In this document: piece by piece, positions 1 through 10,068 of the stretch
How the letters are laid out: the number at the start of each line of letters is the position of its first letter
Numbering within the stretch: position 1 is the first letter of the stretch
Assembly: GCA_009843735.1 (NCBI GenBank)
Contig: VYCW01000133.1
Span: forward strand, 1 to 33,639
DNA: 33,639 bases
Direction: 5' to 3'
DNA from: Acidimicrobiaceae bacterium
GTDB lineage: Bacteria; Actinomycetota; Acidimicrobiia; Acidimicrobiales; Aldehydirespiratoraceae
Notes under the pieces: model-generated
Seen by the model: only the letters and a program-made list of their open reading frames with translations
Told to the model about the DNA's origin: nothing
The model's database searches: none
Translations under genes and position numbers: made by a program

Positions 1-793
1 CCCAAGTGCCGTAGATGCGCGGCCCGAGGATCGGGTAGAAGATCGACCGGAACGTCAGCGGCAGTCCCCGGTTGTAGGCGAAGAAGCCCAGAGCCAGCGC
101 CGTCAGCCCGTAGAGGGCCCAACCGTGAACCCCCCAATGGAGGTAGGTGGTGGCCAGTGCAGCCTTGCCGGCCTCTACGCTGCCGGGCTCCACATCGAAC
201 AGCGGCGCCGGGGACGTGAAGTGGAAGATCGGCTCAGCGACCCCCCAGAACATCAGCCCGATGCCCAGCCCCGCCGACAGCAGCATCGCGTACCAGGAGA
301 CAGTGGAGAACTCCGGCAAGGCGAAGGGACCGCCCAACTTGATCTTCCCGTAGCGGCTGAACGCGAAGTACATCGCCACCAGCAGGAAGATGTTGAAGTC
401 GAGGATGTAGAACCAGCCGAGCGACCCGTTGATGAAGTCGAGAATCTCGCTGAACACGTCCTGGGTGGCCTCGACGAAGATCGACAGGCAGATGAAAACC
501 ACCAGGAACCCCGACGCCCAGAACGTGACCTGCGGATGGATGTCGAACCCGGCCCGCACGATGTTGCGGTCCCCGGGCTCCCGGTCGGCCACCTCCGGGT
601 AGAAGTCGATGTCGGGATCGACCTGCAGACCCTCGAATGACTTGCGGTTGCTGATCGCCTCCTCGCGGCGGCGCTCCTCCTCCTCCTCCCAATCATGCAA
701 CGCGAGGGTCGCCTCGGTCAGATCGATGTCGGTGTCGTCCGGCGATCGGTGGATGCGCGGATCCTCCGACGCCGGGTTGCCTGCGTCGTCCAT
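1..793 (-). CDS. BCCT-family betaine/choline/carnitine transporter, partial (C-terminus beyond left edge)
   Basis: The leftward reading frame from an ATG at 793 stays open to the window edge, giving 264 residues. Residues 1-80 are a hydrophilic, acidic cytoplasmic tail with a run of Glu. Membrane segments follow at about 87-107, 128-148 and 165-188. The third carries GLGIGLMFWGVAEP (175-188), the hallmark of the BCCT family (BetP, OpuD, BetT), which moves quaternary-amine osmolytes with Na+ or H+. The next visible stretch, HWGVHGWALYGLTALALGFFAYNRG, fits the following helix and loop of the family. The gene is divergent from the OpuAC-channel fusion, with 211 bp between their starts. The neighbourhood (a second betaine importer, OpuA type) supports a compatible-solute substrate, but the exact substrate cannot be read from this part. 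Confidence 0.93.
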   Translation of the reverse strand, partial: MDDAGNPASEDPRIHRSPDDTDIDLTEATLALHDWEEEEERRREEAISNRKSFEGLQVDPDIDFYPEVADREPGDRNIVRAGFDIHPQVTFWASGFLVVFICLSIFVEATQDVFSEILDFINGSLGWFYILDFNIFLLVAMYFAFSRYGKIKLGGPFALPEFSTVSWYAMLLSAGLGIGLMFWGVAEPIFHFTSPAPLFDVEPGSVEAGKAALATTYLHWGVHGWALYGLTALALGFFAYNRGLPLTFRSIFYPILGPRIYGTW

Positions 794-1004
794 GACGGTC
801 CTCCGGGTTGTCTCCCCTAGGCCTGGACGGGCTCGGCACACATGCGCCGAGCCTCCCGGTGCCAGGCGTCGCGACCGTAACACGGATTATGAGAGCGTGC
901 AGATGGATCGAGATGGAGCTATATAGTATTCAATACTTTTATCTCGGCTAAAGCGCAGCGCTCGGATGGGCTAGCCTCGCATCGCGTCTATCCGGGGGCC
1001 GCCG
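794..1004. promoter_or_regulatory. Divergent intergenic region with palindrome AGTATT-C-AATACT
   Basis: This 211-bp region separates the divergent BCCT transporter and channel-fusion genes. It contains an AT-rich island (about 918-950) that stands out in this GC-rich DNA. Within it is a perfect 6-1-6 palindrome, AGTATT-C-AATACT, at 925-937. It overlaps TATAGT (922-927), which resembles a -10 box for the rightward gene, but I see no good -35 for it. An operator controlling one or both osmolyte genes is an inference. Confidence 0.4.
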
Positions 1005-3080
1005 ATGCGACGAGCCTCAATCGCCGTCGTGCTGATCATGGTCGCCATGCTGGCCCTGCCCCTGGGCCAAGCGGCCGCGCAGGATCCGTCCGACGATGCC
1101 CCTCGGGTTCGGATGGCCCGAGCCACCTGGGACACCGGCTGGTTCCAGGCTGAGGTCTACCAGCTGCTCCTAGAGCGGCTCGGTTACCAGGTGGACGGCC
1201 CGGTCACCATGGACAACGCGGAGTTCTACGAGGCGGTAGCGGCGGGCGAGGTCGACTTGTGGGCCAACGGGTGGTTCCCGGCACACGAAGCGTTCATCGC
1301 CGACGCGGCCCCCGTATCCCGGGTCGGCACCGCGGTGGACGACGGCGCCCTCCAGGGCTACTTCGTCGACGCCGCGACGGCGGAGACGCACGGGATCTTC
1401 AACCTGGGAGACCTGGCCGACCCCGCGGTGGCTGCGCTCTTCGATCACGACGGCGACGGCCGGGCCGACCTGGTGGGCTGCAACGTCGGATGGTCCTGCG
1501 CGGCCACCATCGACCACCATCTGGAGGTCTACGGCCTCGCCGGCACGGTGGAGCAGGTTCAGGGCGACTATTCGCCCCTCATCACCGAGACCATCAACCG
1601 TTTCCGGTCCGGTCAGCCCGTCCTCTACTTCACGTGGACGCCCAACTGGACGGTGGGCGAACTGGTTCCCGGCTCCGACGTGGTGTGGCTGGAGACCCCG
1701 TTCCCGTCGTTGCCCCCGGACCAGGCCGAGGCACTGGATCGGACGGCCATCGCCGGGATAGATGGCTGCGCCAACGATCCCTGCCAGACCGGCTGGCCTC
1801 CCAACGACATCCGGGCCGTCGCCAACTCCGACTTTTTGGACGCCAACCCGTCGGTGCGCACGCTGCTGGAGCAGGTAGTGATCCCCCTCGCCGACATATC
1901 GGCGCAGAACGTCCGGATGGTGACCCTGGGCGGGGATCCCTCCGACATCCGGCGCCACGCCGAGGAGTGGGTGGCCGCCAACGCGGCCCTGGTCAACCGT
2001 TGGATCACCGCCGCAGACCCCGATGCGATCGGGCTGGACGACACTGCGGGCGACGCCGCCGAGGCTGGAGGCACGCTGTCGGTGGCGGCCCGGGCCCTGC
2101 CGCCCTTCGTGATCTACGAGAACCGCACGTACAGCGGGTTCGAGGTGGAACTAGTGCAGTTGGTCGCGGCCAAGCTGGGCATGTCGGCCGAGATCTACGC
2201 AGTCGACACGGTGGCCAAGCAAGTCGACGACATCAGCCGGGGAGTGGCCCAGGTGGGTCTGGGCGGGGTGGCCGTCACCGAGTCGCGCGAGGAGGTCGTC
2301 GACTTCTCGCTGCCTGTGCTCGACTCGGGCTTGACGATCCTGGTCCTCAACCAGTCGTCCCGGGGCCTGGCCGACCGGATCGCCGCGTTCTTCAGAGCCA
2401 TCGCCTCGTCGGATCTGCCCTGGCTCCTGGTGGTGTTCGGGGTTGCGGTGCTGGTGGCCGCCCACTTGATCTGGTGGCTGGAGCGCCATAACAACCCCGA
2501 CTTCGCGACTCCCTACCGCCGCGGCATCTGGGACTCGTTCTACTGGTCGGTGGTGACCATGAGCACCGTCGGGTACGGCGACAAGGTCGCTCGGGGGACG
2601 AAGGGCCGTGTGCTCGCTCTGCTGTGGATCGGTCTCGGCACGCTCGTGTTCGCCAGCTTCACCGCGGCCATCGCCTCCTCCCTCGCGGTCAACGAGCTGA
2701 GATCGGAGATCTCCGGGCCGTCGGACCTGTTGGGCCGCCGGGTGGCCACCGCCACCCACTCGGCCGGCGAGGCGTACCTGCCCTCCATCGGGGTGGGCCC
2801 GGTGCTCGTGGACGACATCGAGGACGCCTACCCCCTCCTGCTGGAGGGTGAGGTGGACGCGGTCGTGTTCGACGCTCCCGTGCTCCAGTTCCACGCCGCC
2901 CGGGAGGGGGCCGGCGAGGTCGCGACGGTGGGCGCCGACTTCCAGAGGGTCCAATACGGCCTGATGCTCAGCGAGGATGATCCTGAGCTTCAAGAGAGGA
3001 TCGATCTAGCCCTGCTCGACCTGGCCGAGAGCGGCATCTACCAGAGGCTCCACGACGCCTGGTTCGGCTCGCAGCCCTAG
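1005..3080 (+). CDS. Glycine-betaine-binding (OpuAC) domain fused to GluR0-like ligand-gated K+ channel
   Basis: 691 residues. Residues 1-26 are a Sec signal peptide (AAA/Q cleavage likely). Residues ~33-340 form an OpuAC-type osmolyte-binding domain, with Trp at 42, 46, 86, 90, 163, 211 and 215 as candidates for the aromatic cage that holds quaternary amines. Residues ~356-452 are the S1 lobe of a second binding domain, with TESREEVVDFS and Arg428 at the position of the iGluR carboxylate-binding Arg. TM1 is 471-493, the pore helix ~509-520, and the filter TVGYG (521-525) is K+-selective in type. TM2 is 536-559, with SFTAAIASS (551-559) matching the iGluR gating motif SYTANLAAF. S2 is ~563-688, with Asp623 where iGluRs bind the amino group. 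Weak GGGGG ribosome site, ATG start. The S1-TM-P-TM-S2 order is that of cyanobacterial GluR0; the extra OpuAC domain is the novelty. Gating by betaine is inference. Confidence 0.93.
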   Translation: MRRASIAVVLIMVAMLALPLGQAAAQDPSDDAPRVRMARATWDTGWFQAEVYQLLLERLGYQVDGPVTMDNAEFYEAVAAGEVDLWANGWFPAHEAFIADAAPVSRVGTAVDDGALQGYFVDAATAETHGIFNLGDLADPAVAALFDHDGDGRADLVGCNVGWSCAATIDHHLEVYGLAGTVEQVQGDYSPLITETINRFRSGQPVLYFTWTPNWTVGELVPGSDVVWLETPFPSLPPDQAEALDRTAIAGIDGCANDPCQTGWPPNDIRAVANSDFLDANPSVRTLLEQVVIPLADISAQNVRMVTLGGDPSDIRRHAEEWVAANAALVNRWITAADPDAIGLDDTAGDAAEAGGTLSVAARALPPFVIYENRTYSGFEVELVQLVAAKLGMSAEIYAVDTVAKQVDDISRGVAQVGLGGVAVTESREEVVDFSLPVLDSGLTILVLNQSSRGLADRIAAFFRAIASSDLPWLLVVFGVAVLVAAHLIWWLERHNNPDFATPYRRGIWDSFYWSVVTMSTVGYGDKVARGTKGRVLALLWIGLGTLVFASFTAAIASSLAVNELRSEISGPSDLLGRRVATATHSAGEAYLPSIGVGPVLVDDIEDAYPLLLEGEVDAVVFDAPVLQFHAAREGAGEVATVGADFQRVQYGLMLSEDDPELQERIDLALLDLAESGIYQRLHDAWFGSQP

Positions 3081-3083
3081 ACG

Positions 3084-3096
3084 CGCCCATCGGGCG
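3084..3096. terminator. Small GC hairpin between convergent genes
   Basis: CGCCC-ATC-GGGCG lies between the stop of the channel gene (3080) and the end of the convergent permease gene (3103). The stem is only 5 bp and there is no T-tract on either strand. It may help end transcription from both sides, but this is weakly supported. Confidence 0.3.
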
Positions 3097-3102
3097 GCTT
3101 GC

Positions 3103-5316
3103 CTAATCGATGCCTAGCTGGGCCTTGCGTTCCCGTGCGTAGTTGGTGATGAGCTGATCGGCGGTGAGCCCGATGACGGCCACGTTGAACCCTGCGACGA
3201 TTCCCTCGCCGACCAGGGCCTGCTCGGTGCGGGCCAGCAGGATGTCGTCGCCGAGGCCGTCGATGCCGCCGATGAAGGCGGAGATGATCACCAGCAGGAG
3301 TCCGAACAGCAGCACCTGGTTCATGCCCAGCATGATCTCGGGGAAGGCCATGGGGAACTTGACCTTGCGCAGCACCTGTGAACGGGTGCAGCCCGACATC
3401 TCGGCGGCCTCGATCATGTCGGCGGGCACGTTGCGCAACCCGAGCATCGTGTAGCGCACCGCCGGGACCGTCGCGTAGATCACGATGGCGGTCAGCGCAG
3501 CCACCGGTCCTACCCGGAACAGCATCACCACCGGTATCAGGTAGATGAACGAGGGCAGCACCTGGAACGTGTCCAGCACCACCTGCACCGCGGCGTAGCG
3601 CCGGTCGCTCGTCGAGGCGAAGATCCCGATCGGGACTCCGATGACGACACTGACGATCAGGGCCGCCACGACTAGGTAGAGCGTCTCCATCGACTCGATC
3701 CAGAACCCCGAGAACGCCAGGTAGGCCACGAACAGCGAAACGATGGCCGCCAGCCTCCATCCGCCGAAGCGCCAGCCGACCGCGGCGACGAGGACCAGCA
3801 GCCCGATCCAGGGCAGCGCCTGGAAGGCGTCGCGCATCGGGAACAGGATCTCGAGGATCATGAAGTCCCGGATGTGGCCCAGCGGGGACTTCAGGTTTAG
3901 CTGCACCCAGTCGACCATCCACTCCCAGAACGGCTCGGTGCTGACCGTCGCCCCCTTGCGGCCGTCGATCAGGACGATGTCGGTGCCGGGCAGGCGCAGC
4001 TCCCAGAGCCGGTCGGTGCTGACTATCCCGCCCCTGGGCAGCAGCGCGGCGTACTCGGTGAGCCGGGCCAGCACGATCCCGGCTGCGACCACCGCTGAGC
4101 CCCCGATCCAGTACGGGTGCCGCGCCGTCCAGCTCTTGGTCATGTCGATGTGCTCGGGCCTGCGGGCACCCAGGGCCTGGCCCAGCCGGTCGAGCATGAT
4201 GGCCATCAACACGATGGCGACCCCCACCTCCAGGGCTTTGCCGATCCTGAGGCTCTGCAGGTAGTTCAACAGCGGCAGGCCCAAGCCTCGGGTGCCGACG
4301 AAGGACGCCAGAACGGTCATGCCGAAGCACTGCATCAGCACCTGGTTGATGCCGACCAGCAACTGCGGGCGCGCCGCCGGCATCTCGACGCGCCACAGCA
4401 TCTGCCATTTGGTGCAGCCGGACATCAGGCCGGCCTCTCGCACCTCCGGCGAGACCGAGCGCAGGCCCAGGATGGTGAGCCGGGCCATGGGCGGCACCGC
4501 GAACAGGACGGTGGCGATGGCGCCGGCCTCGTCGCCGATGCCGATGAACACCGAGATCGGCAGCAGGTAGGAGAAGTGCGGCATCGACTGCATCACGTTG
4601 AGCACTGGCACCAGCAGGGCCTCGAACCACCTTGCCTTCACCGCGGCGAGACCTGAGGCCCAGCCGATCAGCGCGGCCAGCGGCGCCACCACGAACACGA
4701 TCGACAGCGTGATCATGGAGTCCTTCCACACGCCGAAGACAGCCAGGTACAGCGAGCACCCGCCGGCCAGCAGCGCCAGCCGCCAGCCGCCCAGCTTGGC
4801 CCCGGCCACCGCGAAGAGGCCCACGAGCACGACCCAGGGCACCGCGCCCCAGCCGAAGGTGTTGAACATGGCCAGATACAGCGAGCAGGCTCCGGCCAGC
4901 GCCGCCAGCCGCAAGCCGCCGAGCATGGCGCCGATCCCGGCGAGGAGGCCGATGATCACGATCCAGGGCACCGGACCCCAACCGAAGGAATCCCCGCCCG
5001 AGATCAGCAGCTGCTCGCTCAGGTCCAGGGGGTACTCCAGCCAGCCAGACACCGTCCGGGTGACGTCCTTGAAGTTGAACAGCCCGAGCAGCTCCTCGTC
5101 CTTGAGGTACAGCAGGGCCTCGTTGGCCCAGTCGGGCAGGAACCTGAAGTCGCCCAGCTTTGACAGCCAGTCGGGGAACAGGCCCGGAGCGGCCTGATGG
5201 ATGATCTGAATGACGATGTAGGGCGACAGCAGCAACAGCGCCATGCGCCAGCCCCGCGTGCGGTGGAACCGCTCCAGGAGGCTCTCAGGTGCCGCGGACT
5301 CGACGGTCGCAGCCAT
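3103..5316 (-). CDS. OpuA/ProW-type glycine betaine ABC permease with two transport domains in one chain
   Basis: 737 residues from the ATG at 5316, which shares one base with the TGA of the upstream ATPase gene (TGATG), so translation is probably coupled. A longer in-frame start at 5361 would lie inside the ATPase gene and is less likely. Two inner-membrane permease domains are visible. Each has an EAA coupling loop that contacts the ATPase: REAGLMSGCTKWQMLWRVEMP in the first half and EAAEMSGCTRSQVLRKVKFP in the second. Two such domains in one chain differ from the usual homodimeric ProW/OpuAB. Residues 111-153 and 154-196 are a tandem duplication of a 43-residue hydrophobic hairpin, both beginning FGWG and ending CSLYLA plus four residues. 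Substrate is inferred from the adjacent OpuAC lipoprotein. Confidence 0.93.
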   Translation of the reverse strand: MAATVESAAPESLLERFHRTRGWRMALLLLSPYIVIQIIHQAAPGLFPDWLSKLGDFRFLPDWANEALLYLKDEELLGLFNFKDVTRTVSGWLEYPLDLSEQLLISGGDSFGWGPVPWIVIIGLLAGIGAMLGGLRLAALAGACSLYLAMFNTFGWGAVPWVVLVGLFAVAGAKLGGWRLALLAGGCSLYLAVFGVWKDSMITLSIVFVVAPLAALIGWASGLAAVKARWFEALLVPVLNVMQSMPHFSYLLPISVFIGIGDEAGAIATVLFAVPPMARLTILGLRSVSPEVREAGLMSGCTKWQMLWRVEMPAARPQLLVGINQVLMQCFGMTVLASFVGTRGLGLPLLNYLQSLRIGKALEVGVAIVLMAIMLDRLGQALGARRPEHIDMTKSWTARHPYWIGGSAVVAAGIVLARLTEYAALLPRGGIVSTDRLWELRLPGTDIVLIDGRKGATVSTEPFWEWMVDWVQLNLKSPLGHIRDFMILEILFPMRDAFQALPWIGLLVLVAAVGWRFGGWRLAAIVSLFVAYLAFSGFWIESMETLYLVVAALIVSVVIGVPIGIFASTSDRRYAAVQVVLDTFQVLPSFIYLIPVVMLFRVGPVAALTAIVIYATVPAVRYTMLGLRNVPADMIEAAEMSGCTRSQVLRKVKFPMAFPEIMLGMNQVLLFGLLLVIISAFIGGIDGLGDDILLARTEQALVGEGIVAGFNVAVIGLTADQLITNYARERKAQLGID
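4729..4986 (-). repeat. Tandem 129-bp repeat inside the permease gene (two 43-residue membrane hairpins)
   Basis: Two adjacent 129-bp units (4858-4986 and 4729-4857) encode similar 43-residue segments with the shared pattern FGWGxVPW, GxxLGGxRLAxLAGxCSLYLA. The units are diverged, so this is an old duplication rather than an assembly error. A third, more distant version of the same hairpin precedes the second permease domain (PWIGLLVLVAAVGWRFGGWRL). Confidence 0.7.
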
Positions 5317-6365
5317 CAGTCCTCGCCGGAGTCTGTGCCCTCGGGCTCGCTCGTGCCCCACACGGCGTCGATCACGGCGTCGCGGGTGAGGCTCCCCACC
5401 GCCACGCCGTCGTCGACCACGAGCATCGGGCTCGAGCTGGCCAGCACCGTCGGGGCGATCTCGCGCAGTAACGCGCCGGCGTCCACCGTCCCCGCGCCGG
5501 CATCGGCGTCGGCCACGTCGCCCATCACGCTGCCGGCGGTGAGGATGCGGTCGCGCTGCACGTCGCGGGCGAAGGCCCGGACGTAGTCGGTGGCCGGGTG
5601 CGTGACCAGTTCCTCGGCCCGGCCGATCTGCACGATCTGGCCCTCATAGAGGATGGCGATACGGTCGGCCAGACGGATCGCCTCGCTGAAGTCGTGGGTG
5701 ATGAACACAATGGTCTTGTGCAGCACCGACTGGAGCCGTAGGAACTCGTCCTGCATCTCCCGCCGGATCAGCGGGTCGAGCGCGGAGAAGGGCTCGTCCA
5801 GGAACCACACGTCGGGCTCCACCGCCAGCGACCGGCCGATGCCGACGCGCTGCTGCTGGCCGCCGGAGAGCTCCCTGGGGTAGTAGCCGCCGCGCCCCTC
5901 TAATCCCACCAGCGAGAGGATCTCGGCGGCCCTCCTCTGGCGGGTGGCGCTGTCGACCCCCTGCACCTCCAGTGGGAACACGATGTTCTCGGCCACGGTG
6001 CGATGGGGGAACAGCGCAAAGTGCTGGAACACCATGCCCATGCGGTGGCGCCGGATGTCGATCAGTTCCTTGCCCGACGCGGCCAGCAGATCGACTCCGC
6101 TGAAGTGGACGCTGCCCGCGGTCGGCTCGATCAGGCGTGACAGGCAGCGAACCAGCGTCGACTTGCCCGAGCCGCTCAGCCCCATCAGCACGAGGATCTC
6201 GCCCGGCATGACATCGAGACTTGCCGCCACCACGGCCGGTATGTACCCGGCGTCCTTCACCAGGTCGACGCTGGGATCGCCGTCGTGCTGGCGGAGGAAC
6301 TTCTCGGGATCCGGTCCGTACAGCTTCCAGACGTCCCGGCACGAAATCATCGCGTCCGTGGTCAC
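5316..6365 (-). CDS. Glycine betaine/proline ABC transporter ATPase (ProV/OpuAA type)
   Basis: 349 residues from a GTG at 6365; an in-frame ATG five codons later (6350) is an alternative. It powers osmolyte import through the downstream permease. Walker A is GLSGSGKST with Lys68, the signature is LSGGQQQRVGIGRSL, Walker B is WFLDEPFSALDP with Asp190-Glu191, and the H-loop is VFITHDF. The N-terminal WKLYGPDPEKF extension is typical of ProV/OpuAA. After about residue 265 the tail (RILTAGSVM ... PMLVVDDGVAVGSLTRDAVIDAVW) resembles a single compact CBS-like unit; OpuAA proteins generally carry a CBS pair implicated in ionic-strength sensing. The stop overlaps the start of the permease gene by one base. 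It is separated from the upstream binding-protein gene by 104 bp holding a strong hairpin. Confidence 0.95.
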   Translation of the reverse strand: MTTDAMISCRDVWKLYGPDPEKFLRQHDGDPSVDLVKDAGYIPAVVAASLDVMPGEILVLMGLSGSGKSTLVRCLSRLIEPTAGSVHFSGVDLLAASGKELIDIRRHRMGMVFQHFALFPHRTVAENIVFPLEVQGVDSATRQRRAAEILSLVGLEGRGGYYPRELSGGQQQRVGIGRSLAVEPDVWFLDEPFSALDPLIRREMQDEFLRLQSVLHKTIVFITHDFSEAIRLADRIAILYEGQIVQIGRAEELVTHPATDYVRAFARDVQRDRILTAGSVMGDVADADAGAGTVDAGALLREIAPTVLASSSPMLVVDDGVAVGSLTRDAVIDAVWGTSEPEGTDSGED

Positions 6366-6392
6366 GTCGCTGCCATCCGCGCCTCCAGAGAA

Positions 6393-6427
6393 CCGGCCGG
6401 GGGAAGCGTCCGCTTCCGCCCGGCCGG
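6393..6427 (-). promoter_or_regulatory. Strong intercistronic hairpin between binding-protein and ATPase genes
   Basis: On the + strand, CCGGCCGGGGGAAGCG (6393-6408) faces CGCTTCCGCCCGGCCGG (6411-6427), a nearly perfect inverted repeat with one bulged base. It lies 43-77 nt downstream of the binding-protein stop and upstream of the ATPase start. There is no T-tract. Such hairpins in ABC operons often protect the 3' end of the binding-protein message so that it is made in excess; that role here is inference. Confidence 0.6.
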
Positions 6428-6450
6428 CACTCTAGCTACTGAGTCGTAGG

Positions 6451-6458
6451 TAGTACTA
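6451..6458. promoter_or_regulatory. Palindrome TAGTACTA in opu intercistronic gap
   Basis: A perfect 8-bp palindrome in a locally AT-richer stretch, just downstream of the binding-protein stop at 6470. It shares the TAGTA/TACTA core with palindromes upstream of the binding-protein gene (8542-8583) and of the channel gene (925-937). It could be an operator or chance. Confidence 0.25.
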
Positions 6459-6469
6459 TGTCATCCCTT

Positions 6470-8464
<1,995 letters not shown>

Positions 8465-8539
8465 TCATTTGCTCGTCAACGAACCGAACGTTCTGCGCAA
8501 CTCCCGTCGTGGGTGTAAACGCTCGTGCCCGGTTTCCTC

Positions 8540-8583
8540 AGAGTAGTAGTAGCTATCATTTAATTCAAGTGGCTACTACTACT
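8540..8583 (-). promoter_or_regulatory. Candidate opu operon promoter embedded in a 12-bp inverted repeat
   Basis: On the minus strand, TTGAAT (8568-8563) and TACTCT (8545-8540) are separated by exactly 17 bp, matching a sigma70-like -35/-10 pair about 100 nt ahead of the lipoprotein start. Perfect arms AGTAGTAGTAGC (8542-8553) and GCTACTACTACT (8572-8583) with an 18-bp AT-rich spacer surround it, so a bound repressor would cover the promoter. The rest of 8438-8642 shows only the GGAGG ribosome site. Confidence 0.5.
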
Positions 8584-8642
8584 AACTCGCCACCCGTGGT
8601 CGACTGGGACCCGGGGCTGTCAAGCGAGCAGGGTCTAGACGG

Positions 8643-10016
8643 TTATGCCGGTGGCGGCAGAGCCGCGTGTGCGCCGGCCGCCACCGTTTCCTCGTCGGCG
8701 CTTACGCAGCGACCGTCGCGCACGACTACCTCACCGGCCACCGTCACCAGTTCGGCCCTGTCCGACAGGCCAGTCATCAGCAGGCCGGCGACTGGGTCGT
8801 GCACACCCACCCGGTCCACCGACGTGATGTCCCACGCGGCCAGGTCAGCGGCCGCACCCGGCTCGATCACGCCCAGGGCAGTGCGGCCAAGACAGTGAGC
8901 CGAGCCTCGAGTCGCCATCGCCAGCAGTTCCCGGACGGACAGCCATCGGTCCGGATCGGCGCTCGACAGGCGGTGGGCCAGCGCGGCTACCCGCAAGTCA
9001 CCCAGCTGGTTGCAGCCGTCGTTGGAGGCCGACCCGGTCGTGCCGAAACCGACCGTGCAGCCCTCCTCCAGCCACTCCCGCACGGACGCCAGACCGAATC
9101 CCATGCGCAGGTCGGGGGCGATGAGGTGCACCAGTCCCACGCCTGCGGCGGCGTAATCGGCAACCTCGGCAACCGGAGCGTCCACCATGTGGGCCAGCCA
9201 AGTGGTGTCGCGGTGCCAGCCGGCTTCGCCGATGACCTGCCACGGTGTGCGGCCGTAGCGCTGACGGCAGAACTCGGTGTCGATCTGCTCGTAGAGGTGC
9301 GTGTGCAGGCCCACTCCGGGATGCTCGGCCGCCAGTTCGGCGAAGATGGCGTACAGCTCCGGGTGATCGACGTGCGGTCCGCAGGGCGCCAGGTGGATGC
9401 GGATCCGGGCCATCGGGTCGGGATCGTGATACTCGCTGATCAACTCCGAGGAGTGGCGCACCACCTCGTCGATGGTCTGGCAGGTCTCGTCGGGTGCCAT
9501 GCCGCCGTCGCGGTGGCCCATCGTCATGGTGCCTCGCCCGGCGTGTAGACGGATTCCCACCTCTCTCGCAGCCTCGATAGTGGCCTCGATGTAGGGCGCC
9601 GTCACCCCGCCGGGGAAGAAGTAGTGCTGATCGGCGATGGTGGTCACCCCGCACAGCAGCGACTCCACCATGCCGGCGCGGGCCAGTGCCGCCACCGACT
9701 CCGGGGTGAAGTACCCGTCGCGCCACCACCGCATGCACAATTGCCCGAGGCCTGAGAGCCAGGTCTCGAGGGTGGCTCGTTCCAGCTCGGCGATACAGCG
9801 CAGACCCACCTGGTAGAGATGCTGGTGGGCGTTGATCATCCCCGGCAGCACCAGCAGACCGGAAGCATTCACCACTTCCTCGCCGGGCGCGGGCTGCAGC
9901 TGTCCGATCTCGGCGACTCGCCCTCCAGCGATGCGCAGATCGACGTCCCGCAGTTCCCGGTCGTCCGCATCGAAGGTCACCAGATGAGCGATGTCGCGCA
10001 GGAGGAGGCCGGGCAC
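8643..10016 (-). CDS. Amidohydrolase/deaminase-family protein with the usual metal-binding Asp replaced by Thr
   Basis: 457 residues from a GTG at 10016, chosen because the conserved N-terminus (LLLRDIAHLVTFDADD) starts there and longer starts would run into the upstream gene. It resembles the subtype III cytosine/guanine/8-oxoguanine deaminase and triazine hydrolase group. Visible features are the HxH pair His64/His66 in NAHQH, HTH (238-240) followed by Glu243, a further His in GLVHLIAPD, and a C-terminal composite-domain strand (GAAADLAAWD). The family normally reads GxDGSASND near the fourth metal ligand; here it is GTTGSASND, with Thr327 in the Asp position. The gene is last in a leftward run behind two LLM oxidoreductases. 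Substrate unknown; deaminase or dechlorinase activity is uncertain given the missing Asp. Confidence 0.85.
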   Translation of the reverse strand: MPGLLLRDIAHLVTFDADDRELRDVDLRIAGGRVAEIGQLQPAPGEEVVNASGLLVLPGMINAHQHLYQVGLRCIAELERATLETWLSGLGQLCMRWWRDGYFTPESVAALARAGMVESLLCGVTTIADQHYFFPGGVTAPYIEATIEAAREVGIRLHAGRGTMTMGHRDGGMAPDETCQTIDEVVRHSSELISEYHDPDPMARIRIHLAPCGPHVDHPELYAIFAELAAEHPGVGLHTHLYEQIDTEFCRQRYGRTPWQVIGEAGWHRDTTWLAHMVDAPVAEVADYAAAGVGLVHLIAPDLRMGFGLASVREWLEEGCTVGFGTTGSASNDGCNQLGDLRVAALAHRLSSADPDRWLSVRELLAMATRGSAHCLGRTALGVIEPGAAADLAAWDITSVDRVGVHDPVAGLLMTGLSDRAELVTVAGEVVVRDGRCVSADEETVAAGAHAALPPPA

Positions 10017-10068
10017 GCCCGCCAGTCTGCCCCATGAGCGCTGGAGCCCTGTAGGGCGCGGCGTGTGG

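Noticed and set aside
3077-4981. A 634-residue open frame on the minus strand, out of frame with the permease
   Set aside because: Arg/Gly/Ala-rich composition typical of a shifted frame in GC-rich DNA; the permease frame has clear EAA loops and membrane helices.
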